Both the position numbers and the translations under genes were made by a program. Shown piece by piece: positions 1 to 8,158 of a stretch of DNA of 64,000 nt. The notes under the pieces were generated by a model. It did not search any database, was not told the origin of the DNA, and saw only the letters and a list, made by a program, of their open reading frames with translations. How positions within the stretch are numbered: position 1 is the stretch's first letter; every line of letters starts with the position of its first letter. Source of the stretch: Acidaminococcus timonensis (GTDB lineage: Bacteria; Bacillota; Negativicutes; Acidaminococcales; Acidaminococcaceae); NCBI RefSeq assembly GCF_900106585.1, contig NZ_FNWH01000006.1:434001-498000 (forward strand), in the 5' to 3' direction.

Positions 1-2
1 AC

Positions 3-116
3 AAGATGAAAGCCGACCTGGCTGCCAAAGGGTATCCCAACGCTTCTGTGGAAGATGTGCTGAGCTATGCACTGTTCCCGGAAGTTGCTCTGGCTTTCTT
101 CAAGAACAACCGCTAA
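3..116 (+). CDS. C-terminal end of a biotin-dependent carboxyltransferase/decarboxylase subunit (partial)
   Basis: Only the last 37 codons are present; the start lies outside the window. The tail carries the phrase DVLSYALFPEVALAFF just before the stop, which resembles the C-terminus of the carboxyltransferase subunit shared by oxaloacetate decarboxylase alpha chains and pyruvate carboxylase B-type proteins. Such proteins transfer CO2 between a 2-oxoacid and biotin. The fragment contains no catalytic residues, so the substrate cannot be stated. A strong terminator follows within 15 bp, so this is the last gene of its transcript. Confidence 0.55.
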   Translation, partial: KMKADLAAKGYPNASVEDVLSYALFPEVALAFFKNNR

Positions 117-128
117 GTTCAAGCAAAA

Positions 129-160
129 AGAGGTGCTCCTCGCTGAGCACCTCTTTTTTT
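129..160 (+). terminator. Rho-independent terminator after the carboxyltransferase gene
   Basis: A 10-bp perfect stem (AGAGGTGCTC at 129-138 with GAGCACCTCT at 145-154) and 6-nt loop are followed by a T run. Confidence 0.9.
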
Positions 161-169
161 GTATTTGTC

Positions 170-274
170 CTTCCCTGAAAGGGAAGGGGGACCGTCCGTA
201 TGGACGGTGGATAGGTCTTACACCCAATGTGAGACCTCCTACCCGCAAGCGGGTCCTTCCCCCTTTCAGGGGGA
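170..274. repeat. Cloverleaf-like palindromic repeat, copy 1
   Basis: The ends are long inverted arms (CCCTGAAAGGG near 173 and CCCTTTCAGGGGG near 261-273). Between them lie smaller hairpins around CCGTCC/GGACGG, AGGTCTTACA/TGTGAGACCT and CCCGCAAGCGGG. A second member with the same ends and the CCCGC-GCGGG hairpin is at 59809-59935. No open frame is evident; it looks like a short non-autonomous repeat. Confidence 0.65.
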
Positions 275-295
275 TACTGGTTTGTGCGTGGTACT

Positions 296-330
296 AAAAA
301 TCCCCTCGGGTTCAACCCGAGGGGATTTTT
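296..330. terminator. Bidirectional terminator downstream of the PBP gene
   Basis: The stem TCCCCTCGGGTT/AACCCGAGGGGA is flanked by A5 and T5, so it can terminate transcription in both directions. It begins 2 bp beyond the PBP stop codon on the minus strand. Confidence 0.9.
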
Positions 331-332
331 CA

Positions 333-2393
333 TCACTGTTTCGGCGGCCGTACCGGCGGAGGCGTGGAGCTCTTGCCGGAGGAACGGGGCGGCTGGGGTA
401 CATTGCCATCTCCCGGCAATGCATCTGCCTTGCTCTTGCTGCTCTTCTTGGTGTCAGCGGCTTTCTTGCTGCTGGAACTGCTGGACGATTTCTTGGGCGC
501 TTCATATTTTGGCGCCGGCATCTTGAAGCCATCGGGCTTGTCGAAGTCCGAGGCGGGCGTATCGGCCAGGGCGTTGCTCATGAACGTACGCCACAGGGTA
601 GCGGGTTCGCCACCACCGGTCATGCCGCCCAGGGATTCGTTGTTGTCGTCCCCGATCCAGACGGCGCAGGCCAGGTCGGGGGTGAAGCCTACGAACCAGG
701 CGTCATGGTAATTGTCAGTGGTCCCGGATTTCCCGGCGCAGGGCCGGTTAATGGCGGCACCACGGCCGGTGCCCCGGGTCATGACGTCTTCCATCATGGA
801 GATCATCATATAGGCGCTTTCCGGTTTTACAACCTGGGTGGGGTTGGCTTTGTGTTCATAGAGCACCTTGCCGTTCCGGTCCAGGATCTTGATGATGGGG
901 GTGGGCTTATTGAATTTGCCCATATTGGCGATGCCCGCATAGGCACCGGCCATCTCCAGAGGCGTCACCCCATGGGTCAGGCCGCCTACAGCCATGGCCG
1001 GATTGTCGTCATCCTCCACCAGGGTGCTGATGCCCAGGCGCTTGGCCAGCTTCAGGGTCTTTTCCGTTCCGTACTTCATGGCCACCTTGATGGCAGGTAC
1101 GTTATAGGAATAGGTGAGGGCCGTCCGATACGAGACCGTGCCATGGAAGCTGCGGTCGTAGTTCTGGGGGTTCCAGTCACCCGGGATGGGGGAATCCTGC
1201 ACCGTATCGCTGGGGGTGGCACCCTGTTCCAGGGCGTTCAGGTAGACAAAGGGTTTCATGGAGGAACCGGGCTGCCGTTCCGCCATGACGGCACGGTTGA
1301 ACTGGTCGGTACCCCGGCCGCCGATCATAGCCTTAATGTAGCCGGTCTTGGGATCTACGGCCACAATGGAGGACTGGGGCTGTTTCAGCTTGTTGCTGTC
1401 GGTGTAGTAGGTGGGAGTGAGGGCGGCGGCTTTTTCTGCCGCTTTCTGCATATCGGGATCCAGGGTGGTGTAGACTTTCAGGCCCTGCTTGTAGACGGCA
1501 TCGGGACCAAATTTGTCCACCAGAAGCTGGATGCAGTAATCGATGAAGTATTTCTTGGAGCCGGGAGATTCGTTCAGGCTCTTGTAGGTCAGAGGCTCTG
1601 CATAGGCTTCGTCCGCCTGTTCCTTGGTGATGAACCCGTACTTGGTCATCTGTTCCAGCACCGTCTTCTGCCGTTCCTTGGCAGCCTTGGGGTTGGACAG
1701 AGGGGAGTAGTAGTTGGGGCTCTTGGGGATGCCGGCGATCATGGCACACTGGGCCAGGTCCAGATCCTGCACGTGCTTGCCGAAATACGTATTGGCGGCG
1801 GTCTCCACACCGTAGGAACCCTGGCCGAAGTAGATCTGGTTCATGTACATTTCCAGGATTTCGTTCTTGGTGTACTTCTGCTCGATCTGCAGGGCGATGA
1901 AGGCTTCGTGCAGCTTCCGGCTCAAGGTCTGTTCCTGGGTCAGGAAGTAGTTCTTGGCCAGCTGCTGGGTAATGGTACTGCCGCCCTGGACTTCGCCCCA
2001 CCGGAAGTAGGTGTAGATGGCACGGCCAATGCCCCGGAAATCGATGCCGCCGTGTTCATAGAAACGGATGTCTTCCGCCGCCAGAAAGGCATGCTGCAGG
2101 TTCTTGGGGGTCTTGTCGATGGTCACCGGGATCCGGTCTTCCTCCGAATCCACTGTGGTAATCAGATTCCCCTTGGCATCGAAGAATTGGGAAGACGCCA
2201 TGGGAGCCATGTCCTTGGTCAGGATCTTGGCTGTGGTGAATTTGGCCAGGGCGAAGAAGGCAGCCACCGAAAGGAAGCCTACCAGGATCAGGGCCAGCAC
2301 AGCCGAGAAAATCGTGCCTCCCAATTTTTTATGTTTGTGAGGCGAAGGGGAACCAAAGAGATTTCTCCAGTTCTTGTTCTTATTGCTTGTCAT
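333..2393 (-). CDS. Class A penicillin-binding protein (PBP1A-type transglycosylase/transpeptidase)
   Basis: A bifunctional peptidoglycan synthase of about 686 residues. A basic cytoplasmic N-terminus is followed by one membrane segment (about residues 26-50). The GT51 glycosyltransferase domain has the catalytic phrase AEDIRFYEHGGID (Glu about 107) and GGSTITQQLAKN. The transpeptidase domain has the SxxK motif in QPGSSMKPF (Ser about 377), SYN and KSGTT. The C-terminal tail is low-complexity Ser/Lys/Pro, probably disordered and periplasmic. ATG at 2393 is preferred because GGAG lies 8 nt upstream; an in-frame GTG one codon earlier is possible. It is a single-gene unit divergent from greA. 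Confidence 0.95.
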   Translation of the reverse strand: MTSNKNKNWRNLFGSPSPHKHKKLGGTIFSAVLALILVGFLSVAAFFALAKFTTAKILTKDMAPMASSQFFDAKGNLITTVDSEEDRIPVTIDKTPKNLQHAFLAAEDIRFYEHGGIDFRGIGRAIYTYFRWGEVQGGSTITQQLAKNYFLTQEQTLSRKLHEAFIALQIEQKYTKNEILEMYMNQIYFGQGSYGVETAANTYFGKHVQDLDLAQCAMIAGIPKSPNYYSPLSNPKAAKERQKTVLEQMTKYGFITKEQADEAYAEPLTYKSLNESPGSKKYFIDYCIQLLVDKFGPDAVYKQGLKVYTTLDPDMQKAAEKAAALTPTYYTDSNKLKQPQSSIVAVDPKTGYIKAMIGGRGTDQFNRAVMAERQPGSSMKPFVYLNALEQGATPSDTVQDSPIPGDWNPQNYDRSFHGTVSYRTALTYSYNVPAIKVAMKYGTEKTLKLAKRLGISTLVEDDDNPAMAVGGLTHGVTPLEMAGAYAGIANMGKFNKPTPIIKILDRNGKVLYEHKANPTQVVKPESAYMMISMMEDVMTRGTGRGAAINRPCAGKSGTTDNYHDAWFVGFTPDLACAVWIGDDNNESLGGMTGGGEPATLWRTFMSNALADTPASDFDKPDGFKMPAPKYEAPKKSSSSSSSKKAADTKKSSKSKADALPGDGNVPQPPRSSGKSSTPPPVRPPKQ

Positions 2394-2446
2394 CACGTCA
2401 GCTCCTATAAAATTGAAAAATAGATTGGGAACATAAGTTACTGGAT

Positions 2447-2455
2447 ATTATACCA
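2447..2455 (-). promoter_or_regulatory. Candidate extended -10 promoter for the PBP gene
   Basis: On the minus strand the sequence reads TGGTATAAT, an extended -10, about 55 nt upstream of the start. No good -35 is seen. Confidence 0.45.
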
Positions 2456-2560
2456 CATTTGACCGGTTCCGTGTATAGCTGTGACAAAAGGGTGAATGGA
2501 CCCATGGAACGGGGGTGAAGGGGAAGTGGAAAGAAGGAGCTTCTGGCTGCCCGGCAAAAA

Positions 2561-2583
2561 CTTTCCTTATATTATAAGGAAAG
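2561..2583. promoter_or_regulatory. Inverted repeat in the PBP-greA intergenic region
   Basis: Perfect 10-bp arms (CTTTCCTTAT and ATAAGGAAAG) are separated by 3 nt, between the two divergent genes and 17 bp upstream of the greA -35. It could be an operator, but no regulator is known from the sequence. Confidence 0.4.
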
Positions 2584-2599
2584 GGAACCGTCTCCAGCA

Positions 2600-2628
2600 T
2601 TGACAAATATCCGGCTGCAATCTATAAT
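2600..2628 (+). promoter_or_regulatory. Sigma-70 promoter of greA-lysS
   Basis: TTGACA at 2600-2605 and TATAAT at 2623-2628 are separated by exactly 17 bp, both perfect consensus hexamers. Transcription should start about 40 nt before greA. Confidence 0.85.
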
Positions 2629-2676
2629 TTACAAGATATGGCAGGTGCCAAAAAGCCGATAAAGGAGTCGTGAAAC

Positions 2677-3195
2677 ATGGCTGAAGAAACGATTTTGACC
2701 GAAGAAGGTCTGAAAAAATTAGAAGACGAACTGGATTACCTTCGTTCTGAGAAGCGGCAGCAGGTCGCTGAACGGTTGAAGGTCGCTATTTCTTATGGTG
2801 ATATCAGCGAAAACTCCGAGTACGATGATGCCAAGAACGAACAGGCCTTCGTAGAAGGACGGATCCTGACCCTGGAAAACATGATCCGCAATGCCAAAGT
2901 CATCAAAGACAGTGACATTACCAAGAACGTGGTTTCCCTGGGCTGCAAGGTGAAGATCGAAGACATGGAAACCCATGACCAGGAAGAATACACCGTTGTG
3001 GGTACCACCGAAGCCGATCCCATGGCCGATCCTCCCCGGATCTCCAACGAATCCCCTGTGGGCAAAGCCATCCTGAACCAGAAAGTGGGTTCTGTGGTGA
3101 AAGTCCGTACCCCGGTGGGTGAACTGGACTACAAAATCGTTGCCGTCAGCCGTCCCAGCAGCAAGAAAAAGGCCGACGCCAAAGCAGGCAAATAA
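2677..3195 (+). CDS. greA: Transcription elongation factor GreA
   Basis: GreA enters the secondary channel of RNA polymerase and stimulates cleavage of backtracked transcripts. The 172-residue product has the family's two parts. The N-terminal coiled coil contains the acidic-tip phrase ISYGDISENSEYDDAK (residues about 38-53), whose Asp and Glu carry the function. The C-terminal FKBP-like domain contains SPVGKAILNQKVG. Length matches the family apart from a short Lys/Ala-rich tail. ATG at 2677 has an AAAGGAG ribosome-binding site. It lies 27 bp upstream of lysS and is probably co-transcribed with it. Confidence 0.97.
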   Translation: MAEETILTEEGLKKLEDELDYLRSEKRQQVAERLKVAISYGDISENSEYDDAKNEQAFVEGRILTLENMIRNAKVIKDSDITKNVVSLGCKVKIEDMETHDQEEYTVVGTTEADPMADPPRISNESPVGKAILNQKVGSVVKVRTPVGELDYKIVAVSRPSSKKKADAKAGK

Positions 3196-3222
3196 TCAAG
3201 GGATAGAATCAGGAGGGTTTTC

Positions 3223-5208
3223 ATGTCCGACGAAAAGAAGAACCAACCGGACGTAGAGAAAGAAGCATTGGCGGACGAAGACGTCAATGAACAGATGCAG
3301 GTCCGTCTGGACAAAATGCATAAGCTGGAAGAAAAGGGCATCCTGCCTTTCGGCCATGCGTACCAGTGGACCCATCATACGAAAGAAGTCCATGACCAGG
3401 TAGATGCCATGGAAGCCGCCGGCACGGTGGTGAAGGTGGCAGGGCGCCTGCTGGCCATCCGCGGCCACGGCAAGACCTGTTTCATGGATCTGCAGGACAA
3501 GACCGGCAAGATCCAGCTGTATGTCCGCAAGGACGAACTGGGCGAAGACGCCTACAGCGTGGTGAAGCTGCTGGATATCGGCGATATCGTGGGGGTGGAA
3601 GGTACCGTTTTCAAGACCCATATGGGAGAACCGTCCATCCGGGTGCAGAAACTGGAATTCCTGTCCAAGGCCCTGAAACCCCTGCCGGAAAAATGGCACG
3701 GACTGAAGGATAAGGAAATCCGGTATCGCCAGCGCTATGTGGATCTGATCGTGAACCCGGAAGTGCGGGACGTGTTCGTGAAACGGACCCGGATCATCCA
3801 ATGCATCCGGCAGGTGCTGGATGACCAGGGCTACCTGGAAGTGGAAACGCCGGTGCTGAATACCATCTCCGGGGGCGCCACGGCACGGCCGTTCATTACC
3901 CATCACAATGCCCTGGATATCGACCTGTATCTGCGGATCGCCACCGAACTGAACCTGAAGCGCCTGATCGTAGGCGGTCTGGAACGGGTCTATGAACTGG
4001 GCCGTGTATTCCGCAACGAAGGCATGGACATCAAACACAATCCGGAATTCACCACCCTGGAATGCTATGAAGCCTTTGGGGACTTCAACACCATGATGGA
4101 TCTGACGGAAAAGATCGTGACCACCTGTGCGGAAAAGGTCCTGGGGACCCTGAAGATCCAGTATGAAGGGACGGAAATCGATCTGACCGGACCCTGGCCC
4201 CGGATGACCATGATCGATGCCGTGAAGAAATACAGCGGCAAAGACTTCACAGGCGTCAAGGACGTGGAAGTGGCCCGTCAGATGGCCAAAGAAGCCGGCG
4301 TGGCAGTGGAACCTGCCTGGGGCGTGGGCAAGATCATCAACGCTTTCTTCGATGAATTCGTGGAAAAGAACCTGATCCAGCCCATCTTCATCACCGGACA
4401 TCCCAAGGAAATCTCCCCGCTGGCCAAGAGCAGCGTGGCTGACCCTGAGATCACCGACCGTTTCGAAGGCTATATCTTCGGACGGGAACTGTGCAACGGC
4501 TTCACGGAACTGAATGACCCTCTGGACCAGAAGGAACGGTTTGAAAAACAGGTGGAAGAACGGAACGCCGGGGACGACGAAGCCGGCATGATGGACGAGG
4601 ACTTCATCAATGCCCTGATGCATGGTCTGCCGCCGACAGGCGGCCTGGGTATCGGCATCGACCGTCTGGTGATGTTCCTGACTGGAGCTGTCTCCATCCG
4701 TGACGTGTTGCTGTTCCCCACCATGAAACCCCTGGACGGGGGCAGGAACGAAGCCAAACCGGCTGCCGGGGCTGCTCCAGTGGCCGAAGCTGCTGCCGCA
4801 CCGGTCTTTGAGACCGTGGCTCCGGAAAAGATCGATTTCTCCAACGTGACCATTGAACCGCTGTTCAAGGATTTCGTGGACTTCGATAACTTCGCCGCCT
4901 GCGATTTCCGGGTGGTCAAAGTGAAGGACTGCTTCGCCGTGCCCAAGAGCAAGAAGCTGCTGCAGTTCACCCTGGATGACGGCACCGGTACCGATCGGAC
5001 CATCCTGAGCGGGATCAAAGCGTACTACGATCCGGAAGACCTGGTGGGCAAGACCCTGGTGGCCATTGTGAACCTGCCGCCCCGGAAGATGATGGGCGTG
5101 GAATCCTGCGGGATGCTGCTGAGTGCAGAACATATGGAAGGGGAAGAACGGAAACTCCATCTTCTGATGCTGGATCCCCACATCCCGGCAGGTGCCAAAC
5201 TGTGCTGA
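3223..5208 (+). CDS. lysS: Lysyl-tRNA synthetase (class II) with C-terminal tRNA-binding domain
   Basis: Charges tRNA-Lys with lysine. Residues 1 to about 504 are a standard bacterial class II LysRS: an N-terminal OB anticodon-binding domain, motif 2 around FRNEGMDIKHNPEFT, and motif 3 GLGIGIDRLVM. Unlike the usual protein of about 500 residues, it continues through an Ala/Pro-rich linker (about 510-530) into a second OB fold (about 551-661). That fold has the hallmarks of the Trbp111/MetRS C-terminal tRNA-binding family: CDFRVVKV, SGIKAYY, NLPPRKMMGVES and GMLLSAE. The fusion probably increases non-specific tRNA affinity. ATG at 3223 follows an AGGAGG site. A terminator follows the gene. Confidence 0.96.
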   Translation: MSDEKKNQPDVEKEALADEDVNEQMQVRLDKMHKLEEKGILPFGHAYQWTHHTKEVHDQVDAMEAAGTVVKVAGRLLAIRGHGKTCFMDLQDKTGKIQLYVRKDELGEDAYSVVKLLDIGDIVGVEGTVFKTHMGEPSIRVQKLEFLSKALKPLPEKWHGLKDKEIRYRQRYVDLIVNPEVRDVFVKRTRIIQCIRQVLDDQGYLEVETPVLNTISGGATARPFITHHNALDIDLYLRIATELNLKRLIVGGLERVYELGRVFRNEGMDIKHNPEFTTLECYEAFGDFNTMMDLTEKIVTTCAEKVLGTLKIQYEGTEIDLTGPWPRMTMIDAVKKYSGKDFTGVKDVEVARQMAKEAGVAVEPAWGVGKIINAFFDEFVEKNLIQPIFITGHPKEISPLAKSSVADPEITDRFEGYIFGRELCNGFTELNDPLDQKERFEKQVEERNAGDDEAGMMDEDFINALMHGLPPTGGLGIGIDRLVMFLTGAVSIRDVLLFPTMKPLDGGRNEAKPAAGAAPVAEAAAAPVFETVAPEKIDFSNVTIEPLFKDFVDFDNFAACDFRVVKVKDCFAVPKSKKLLQFTLDDGTGTDRTILSGIKAYYDPEDLVGKTLVAIVNLPPRKMMGVESCGMLLSAEHMEGEERKLHLLMLDPHIPAGAKLC

Positions 5209-5238
5209 TTGGCTAAATTGAAATGAAATGAAAATGAA

Positions 5239-5275
5239 GGGGACTGTGAAAACACCATTCACAGCCCCCTTATTT
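5239..5275 (+). terminator. Terminator after lysS
   Basis: GGGGACTGTGAA pairs with TTCACAGCCCC around a short loop, followed by CTTATTTT. The same hairpin type, followed by the same repeat, recurs at 22280-22322. Confidence 0.75.
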
Positions 5276-5276
5276 T

Positions 5277-5330
5277 GCCAGCGCAAGCTGGCTTCCATCG
5301 GCTAGTGACTAGTGACTAGAGACTAGTGAC
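5277..5330. repeat. Composite repeat: hairpin plus TAGTGAC/TAGAGAC heptamer array
   Basis: The hairpin GCCAGC-GCAA-GCTGGC (5277-5292) is followed by TTCCATCGGC and four uninterrupted heptamers: TAGTGAC, TAGTGAC, TAGAGAC, TAGTGAC (5303-5330). The same modules recur at seven other places in the window. Confidence 0.85.
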
Positions 5331-5354
5331 TGGACGTGAAAGAAAAGGAATCGT

Positions 5355-6746
5355 ATGCAAAAAGATATGACTCGGGGGCCCATCCTTCCCCTGATTTTCC
5401 AGTTCCTGCTCCCCCTGTTCGTGGGGAACGTGTTCCAGCAGCTGTACAATATGGCGGACATGATCATCGTGGGCCGGTATGTGGGGGCCGGGGCTCTGGC
5501 CGCCGTTGGTTCCACCGGTACCCTGATGTTCCTGGTCCTTGGCTTTGCCCTGGGGATCACGGCCGGTTTCGGCATCCTGACCTCCCAGCGGTTCGGGGCC
5601 AAAGATGAAGCCGGGGTCCGTCGGAGCGTGGCCAACGGGACCCTGCTGGCCCTGCTGCTTTCTGTGGCCATGACCCTGTTGAGTACGGCCGCGGTGCCCT
5701 GGTTCCTGGACCTGCTGAACACCCCGGCGGATATCCTGGAAGATGCCCGGACCTACATTACCATCATTTTCCAGGGGCTCTTCACCAGCGTGTTCTACAA
5801 CATGGCCTCCGTCTTCCTCCGTTCCGTGGGCAACAGTCGGGCACCCTTGTTTTTCCTGGTGTTTTCTGCTTGCCTCAATGTGGGACTGGACCTTCTGTGC
5901 ATCATCCAGTTCGGCATGGGCGTGGCCGGGGCGGCCCTGGCCACGGTTGTGAGCCAGGGGATTTCCGTGCTGCTGTGCATCGTCTACATTCTGAAAAAAG
6001 AACCGGTGCTGGTACCGGAGAAGAAAGACTGGGGCCTGTATGCCTATGAGACACGGGAACAGCTGCGGATGGGGGTGCCCATGGCCCTGCAGTTTTCCAT
6101 CACTGCCTCCGGGATCATGATTGCCCAGTCCGCCATCAACCTGTTTGGATCTGCAGCGGCAGCTGCCTATACCGCTGCTTCCAAGGTCTCCATGCTGCTG
6201 ACCCAGGGCTGCCTGTCCATGGGCCAGACCATGGCCACCTATGCAGGACAGAATTTCGGAAAAGGGGACCTGGAACGGATCCGGCAGGGAGTGAAAAAAG
6301 CCTTTCAGATGATGCTCCTGTATTCGATCCTGGCAGCGGCCGTCCTTCACTTCCTGCTGCCCTTCCTGATGGGATTCTTCTTTTCGGGAGATGGGGAGAT
6401 CCGGGAACTTATGCCCTGGGCACGGACCTACGGCGACATCGCCATGTGGTTCTATCTGCCGCTAAGCCTGATCTTCATCTGCCGGAATGCCATGCAGGGG
6501 GTGGGATACGCCCTGGCACCTACCCTGTGCGGGGTGTTCGAACTGGTGGCCCGGGGCCTGACGGCTCTGGTGGGGATGCGGACCCACAGCTATGCCATTT
6601 CCGCGGCCTGTGATCCCATGGCCTGGCTGGTGGCCGGCCTTTTTGCCTGGTTCGCCTGGCAGTGGGTGATGAGGGACCTGGAGAAGAAACAGGCCCGCGG
6701 GAAGCAAAGAGAAAGAGAGGGGGACACCCTGCCGGGCAGGGACTGA
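5355..6746 (+). CDS. MATE family multidrug/metabolite exporter
   Basis: A 463-residue integral membrane protein with about 12 hydrophobic segments, exporting organic cations or other small molecules in exchange for Na+ or H+. MATE hallmarks are the N-terminal FQQLYNMADMIIVGRYVG, where the first helix ends in a Gln-Gln-Leu-Tyr-Asn motif, and the related repeat starting near residue 235. The substrate is not visible. ATG at 5355 has AAAGGAATC upstream. It begins 24 bp after a heptamer array and has no obvious promoter of its own. A second, only moderately similar MATE gene lies at 11183-12520. Confidence 0.93.
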   Translation: MQKDMTRGPILPLIFQFLLPLFVGNVFQQLYNMADMIIVGRYVGAGALAAVGSTGTLMFLVLGFALGITAGFGILTSQRFGAKDEAGVRRSVANGTLLALLLSVAMTLLSTAAVPWFLDLLNTPADILEDARTYITIIFQGLFTSVFYNMASVFLRSVGNSRAPLFFLVFSACLNVGLDLLCIIQFGMGVAGAALATVVSQGISVLLCIVYILKKEPVLVPEKKDWGLYAYETREQLRMGVPMALQFSITASGIMIAQSAINLFGSAAAAAYTAASKVSMLLTQGCLSMGQTMATYAGQNFGKGDLERIRQGVKKAFQMMLLYSILAAAVLHFLLPFLMGFFFSGDGEIRELMPWARTYGDIAMWFYLPLSLIFICRNAMQGVGYALAPTLCGVFELVARGLTALVGMRTHSYAISAACDPMAWLVAGLFAWFAWQWVMRDLEKKQARGKQREREGDTLPGRD

Positions 6747-6937
6747 TTGGAAAAGGGAACTTTCCCTTACAGCCCCTGTCAGGGAGAAAATCAGTGATTG
6801 TCCCGGATCCCTCCTTCATACCGGTGGATGGAAATCTGCAGGGGGGTGTACTGCACGTCAGGTGTGGTCCACCCCTTTTCCATTTTTCTCTTTTATGGTT
6901 TAATAAAATAATACTGGTAGCAAGGAGGCGCTTTTCC

Positions 6938-8128
6938 ATGGGGAAAGTCATGGATATACTGGAAAATATCGGTCATTTTGGCAAAAACCCGGATGGGTCC
7001 TATACCCGCCGACTTTACAGCCCGGAATTCTTCCAGGCACTGGGGGCAGCAGAACAACTGCTCCAGCAGGCCGGTCTTATCACCAGCCGGGATGCGGCAG
7101 GGAATCTGCGGGCCGTCCTCCCGGGGACGGAACCGGAACGGAAGCATATTCTGATGGGGTCCCATCTGGATACGGTCCCTTCCGGGGGATTGTTTGACGG
7201 GGCGTATGGAGTGGCGGCGGCCATTGCCTGTGTCCAGCGGCTGAAGGAAGAGAGAAAACGGCTCCGGCATACGGTGGAAGTGTACGCTTTCAACGGGGAG
7301 GAAGCCAGCCCTCTGGGGGGCACTTTCGGCAGCCGGGCTTTGGCGGGACTCACGGATCCGGACCAGCCCCTGCTGAAGGAGACCCTGGCCGGGTTCGGGC
7401 ATACGGTGGATGAGATCCTGGACTGTCAACGGGACTTTTCCGATGCGGCCTGCTATCTGGAAACCCACATCGAGCAGGGAGGGCAGCTGGAAAAGAAGGG
7501 TCTGCAGCTGGGTATTGTCAGCGGCATCTCCAACATTGTCCGGTACCTGGTAACGGCGGAAGGGGAAAGCAACCATGGAGGCACCACCCCCATGGAAGAC
7601 CGGCAGGACGCCATGGTGGGCATGGCCAGGCTGATCGTGGCCGGGGATGCGGCCTGCCGGGCCATCGGTCACAACACCGTGTTCACGGCCGGGAAGATCC
7701 AGTGCTGGCCCAATGCGGCCAACGTGGTGCCGGGCAGGGTAACCTGCACCTTTGAGATGCGCAACATTGACAACCGGTATACGGACGCCCTGATCGGTGA
7801 AATCCGGAAGGTGGCGGAAGCCATCTCCGATGCCCGCTTCACCATCCAGTTGCTGATCCACAAAGACAGTGCCATCTGCGACCAGGGTCTGATGGAGAAT
7901 TTTGAACAGGCCGCAGATGCCGCCGGGGCCACCTGGCAGGTCATGCCAAGCGGGGCCGGCCATGACGCCGATTCCATTGCCCACCGGATCCCGGTGGGAA
8001 TGCTGTTCATCCCCAGCCATCTGGGTATCAGCCACAGTGGCAGGGAATCCACTCCGCCGGAAGATGTGGAACGGGGCGGCGATGTGTTCTACCGGGCCCT
8101 GCTGGGGCTGGATGGAAGACAATGGTAA
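6938..8128 (+). CDS. M20-family amidase (N-carbamoyl-L-amino-acid hydrolase / allantoate amidohydrolase type)
   Basis: A 396-residue Zn-dependent amidohydrolase. Metal ligands lie in GSHLDTVPSGGLFDG (His76, Asp87), NGEEASPLGGTFGSR (Glu121-Glu122), THIEQG and the C-terminal SHSGRES. The sequence AEGESNHGGTTPMEDRQDA marks the dimerisation domain of the carbamoylase/allantoate amidohydrolase subgroup. It probably hydrolyses an N-carbamoyl or ureido derivative to the free amino acid; the exact substrate is unknown. ATG at 6938 is chosen because of AAGGAGG at 6922-6928; the open frame extends further upstream without a better start. The neighbouring symporter gene starts 30 bp downstream, suggesting uptake and cleavage of a shared substrate class. 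Confidence 0.9.
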   Translation: MGKVMDILENIGHFGKNPDGSYTRRLYSPEFFQALGAAEQLLQQAGLITSRDAAGNLRAVLPGTEPERKHILMGSHLDTVPSGGLFDGAYGVAAAIACVQRLKEERKRLRHTVEVYAFNGEEASPLGGTFGSRALAGLTDPDQPLLKETLAGFGHTVDEILDCQRDFSDAACYLETHIEQGGQLEKKGLQLGIVSGISNIVRYLVTAEGESNHGGTTPMEDRQDAMVGMARLIVAGDAACRAIGHNTVFTAGKIQCWPNAANVVPGRVTCTFEMRNIDNRYTDALIGEIRKVAEAISDARFTIQLLIHKDSAICDQGLMENFEQAADAAGATWQVMPSGAGHDADSIAHRIPVGMLFIPSHLGISHSGRESTPPEDVERGGDVFYRALLGLDGRQW

Positions 8129-8158
8129 GAAGAGGTAAGGAATCTATAGGAAAGGGAG

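Noticed and set aside
159-2423. Long open frame (about 750 codons) on the plus strand opposite the PBP gene
   Set aside because: It lies entirely across a well-supported PBP1A gene; its translation is a low-complexity Gly/His/Gln-rich shadow with no domain or ribosome-binding site.
3196-5298. Long minus-strand open frame opposite lysS
   Set aside because: LysRS is certain on the plus strand; G/C-rich third positions leave few stops on the opposite strand, and the predicted protein is His/Phe/Gln-rich nonsense.
5303-5330. Heptamer arrays as CRISPR repeats
   Set aside because: The units are 7 bp and contiguous with no spacers, and no cas genes are present.
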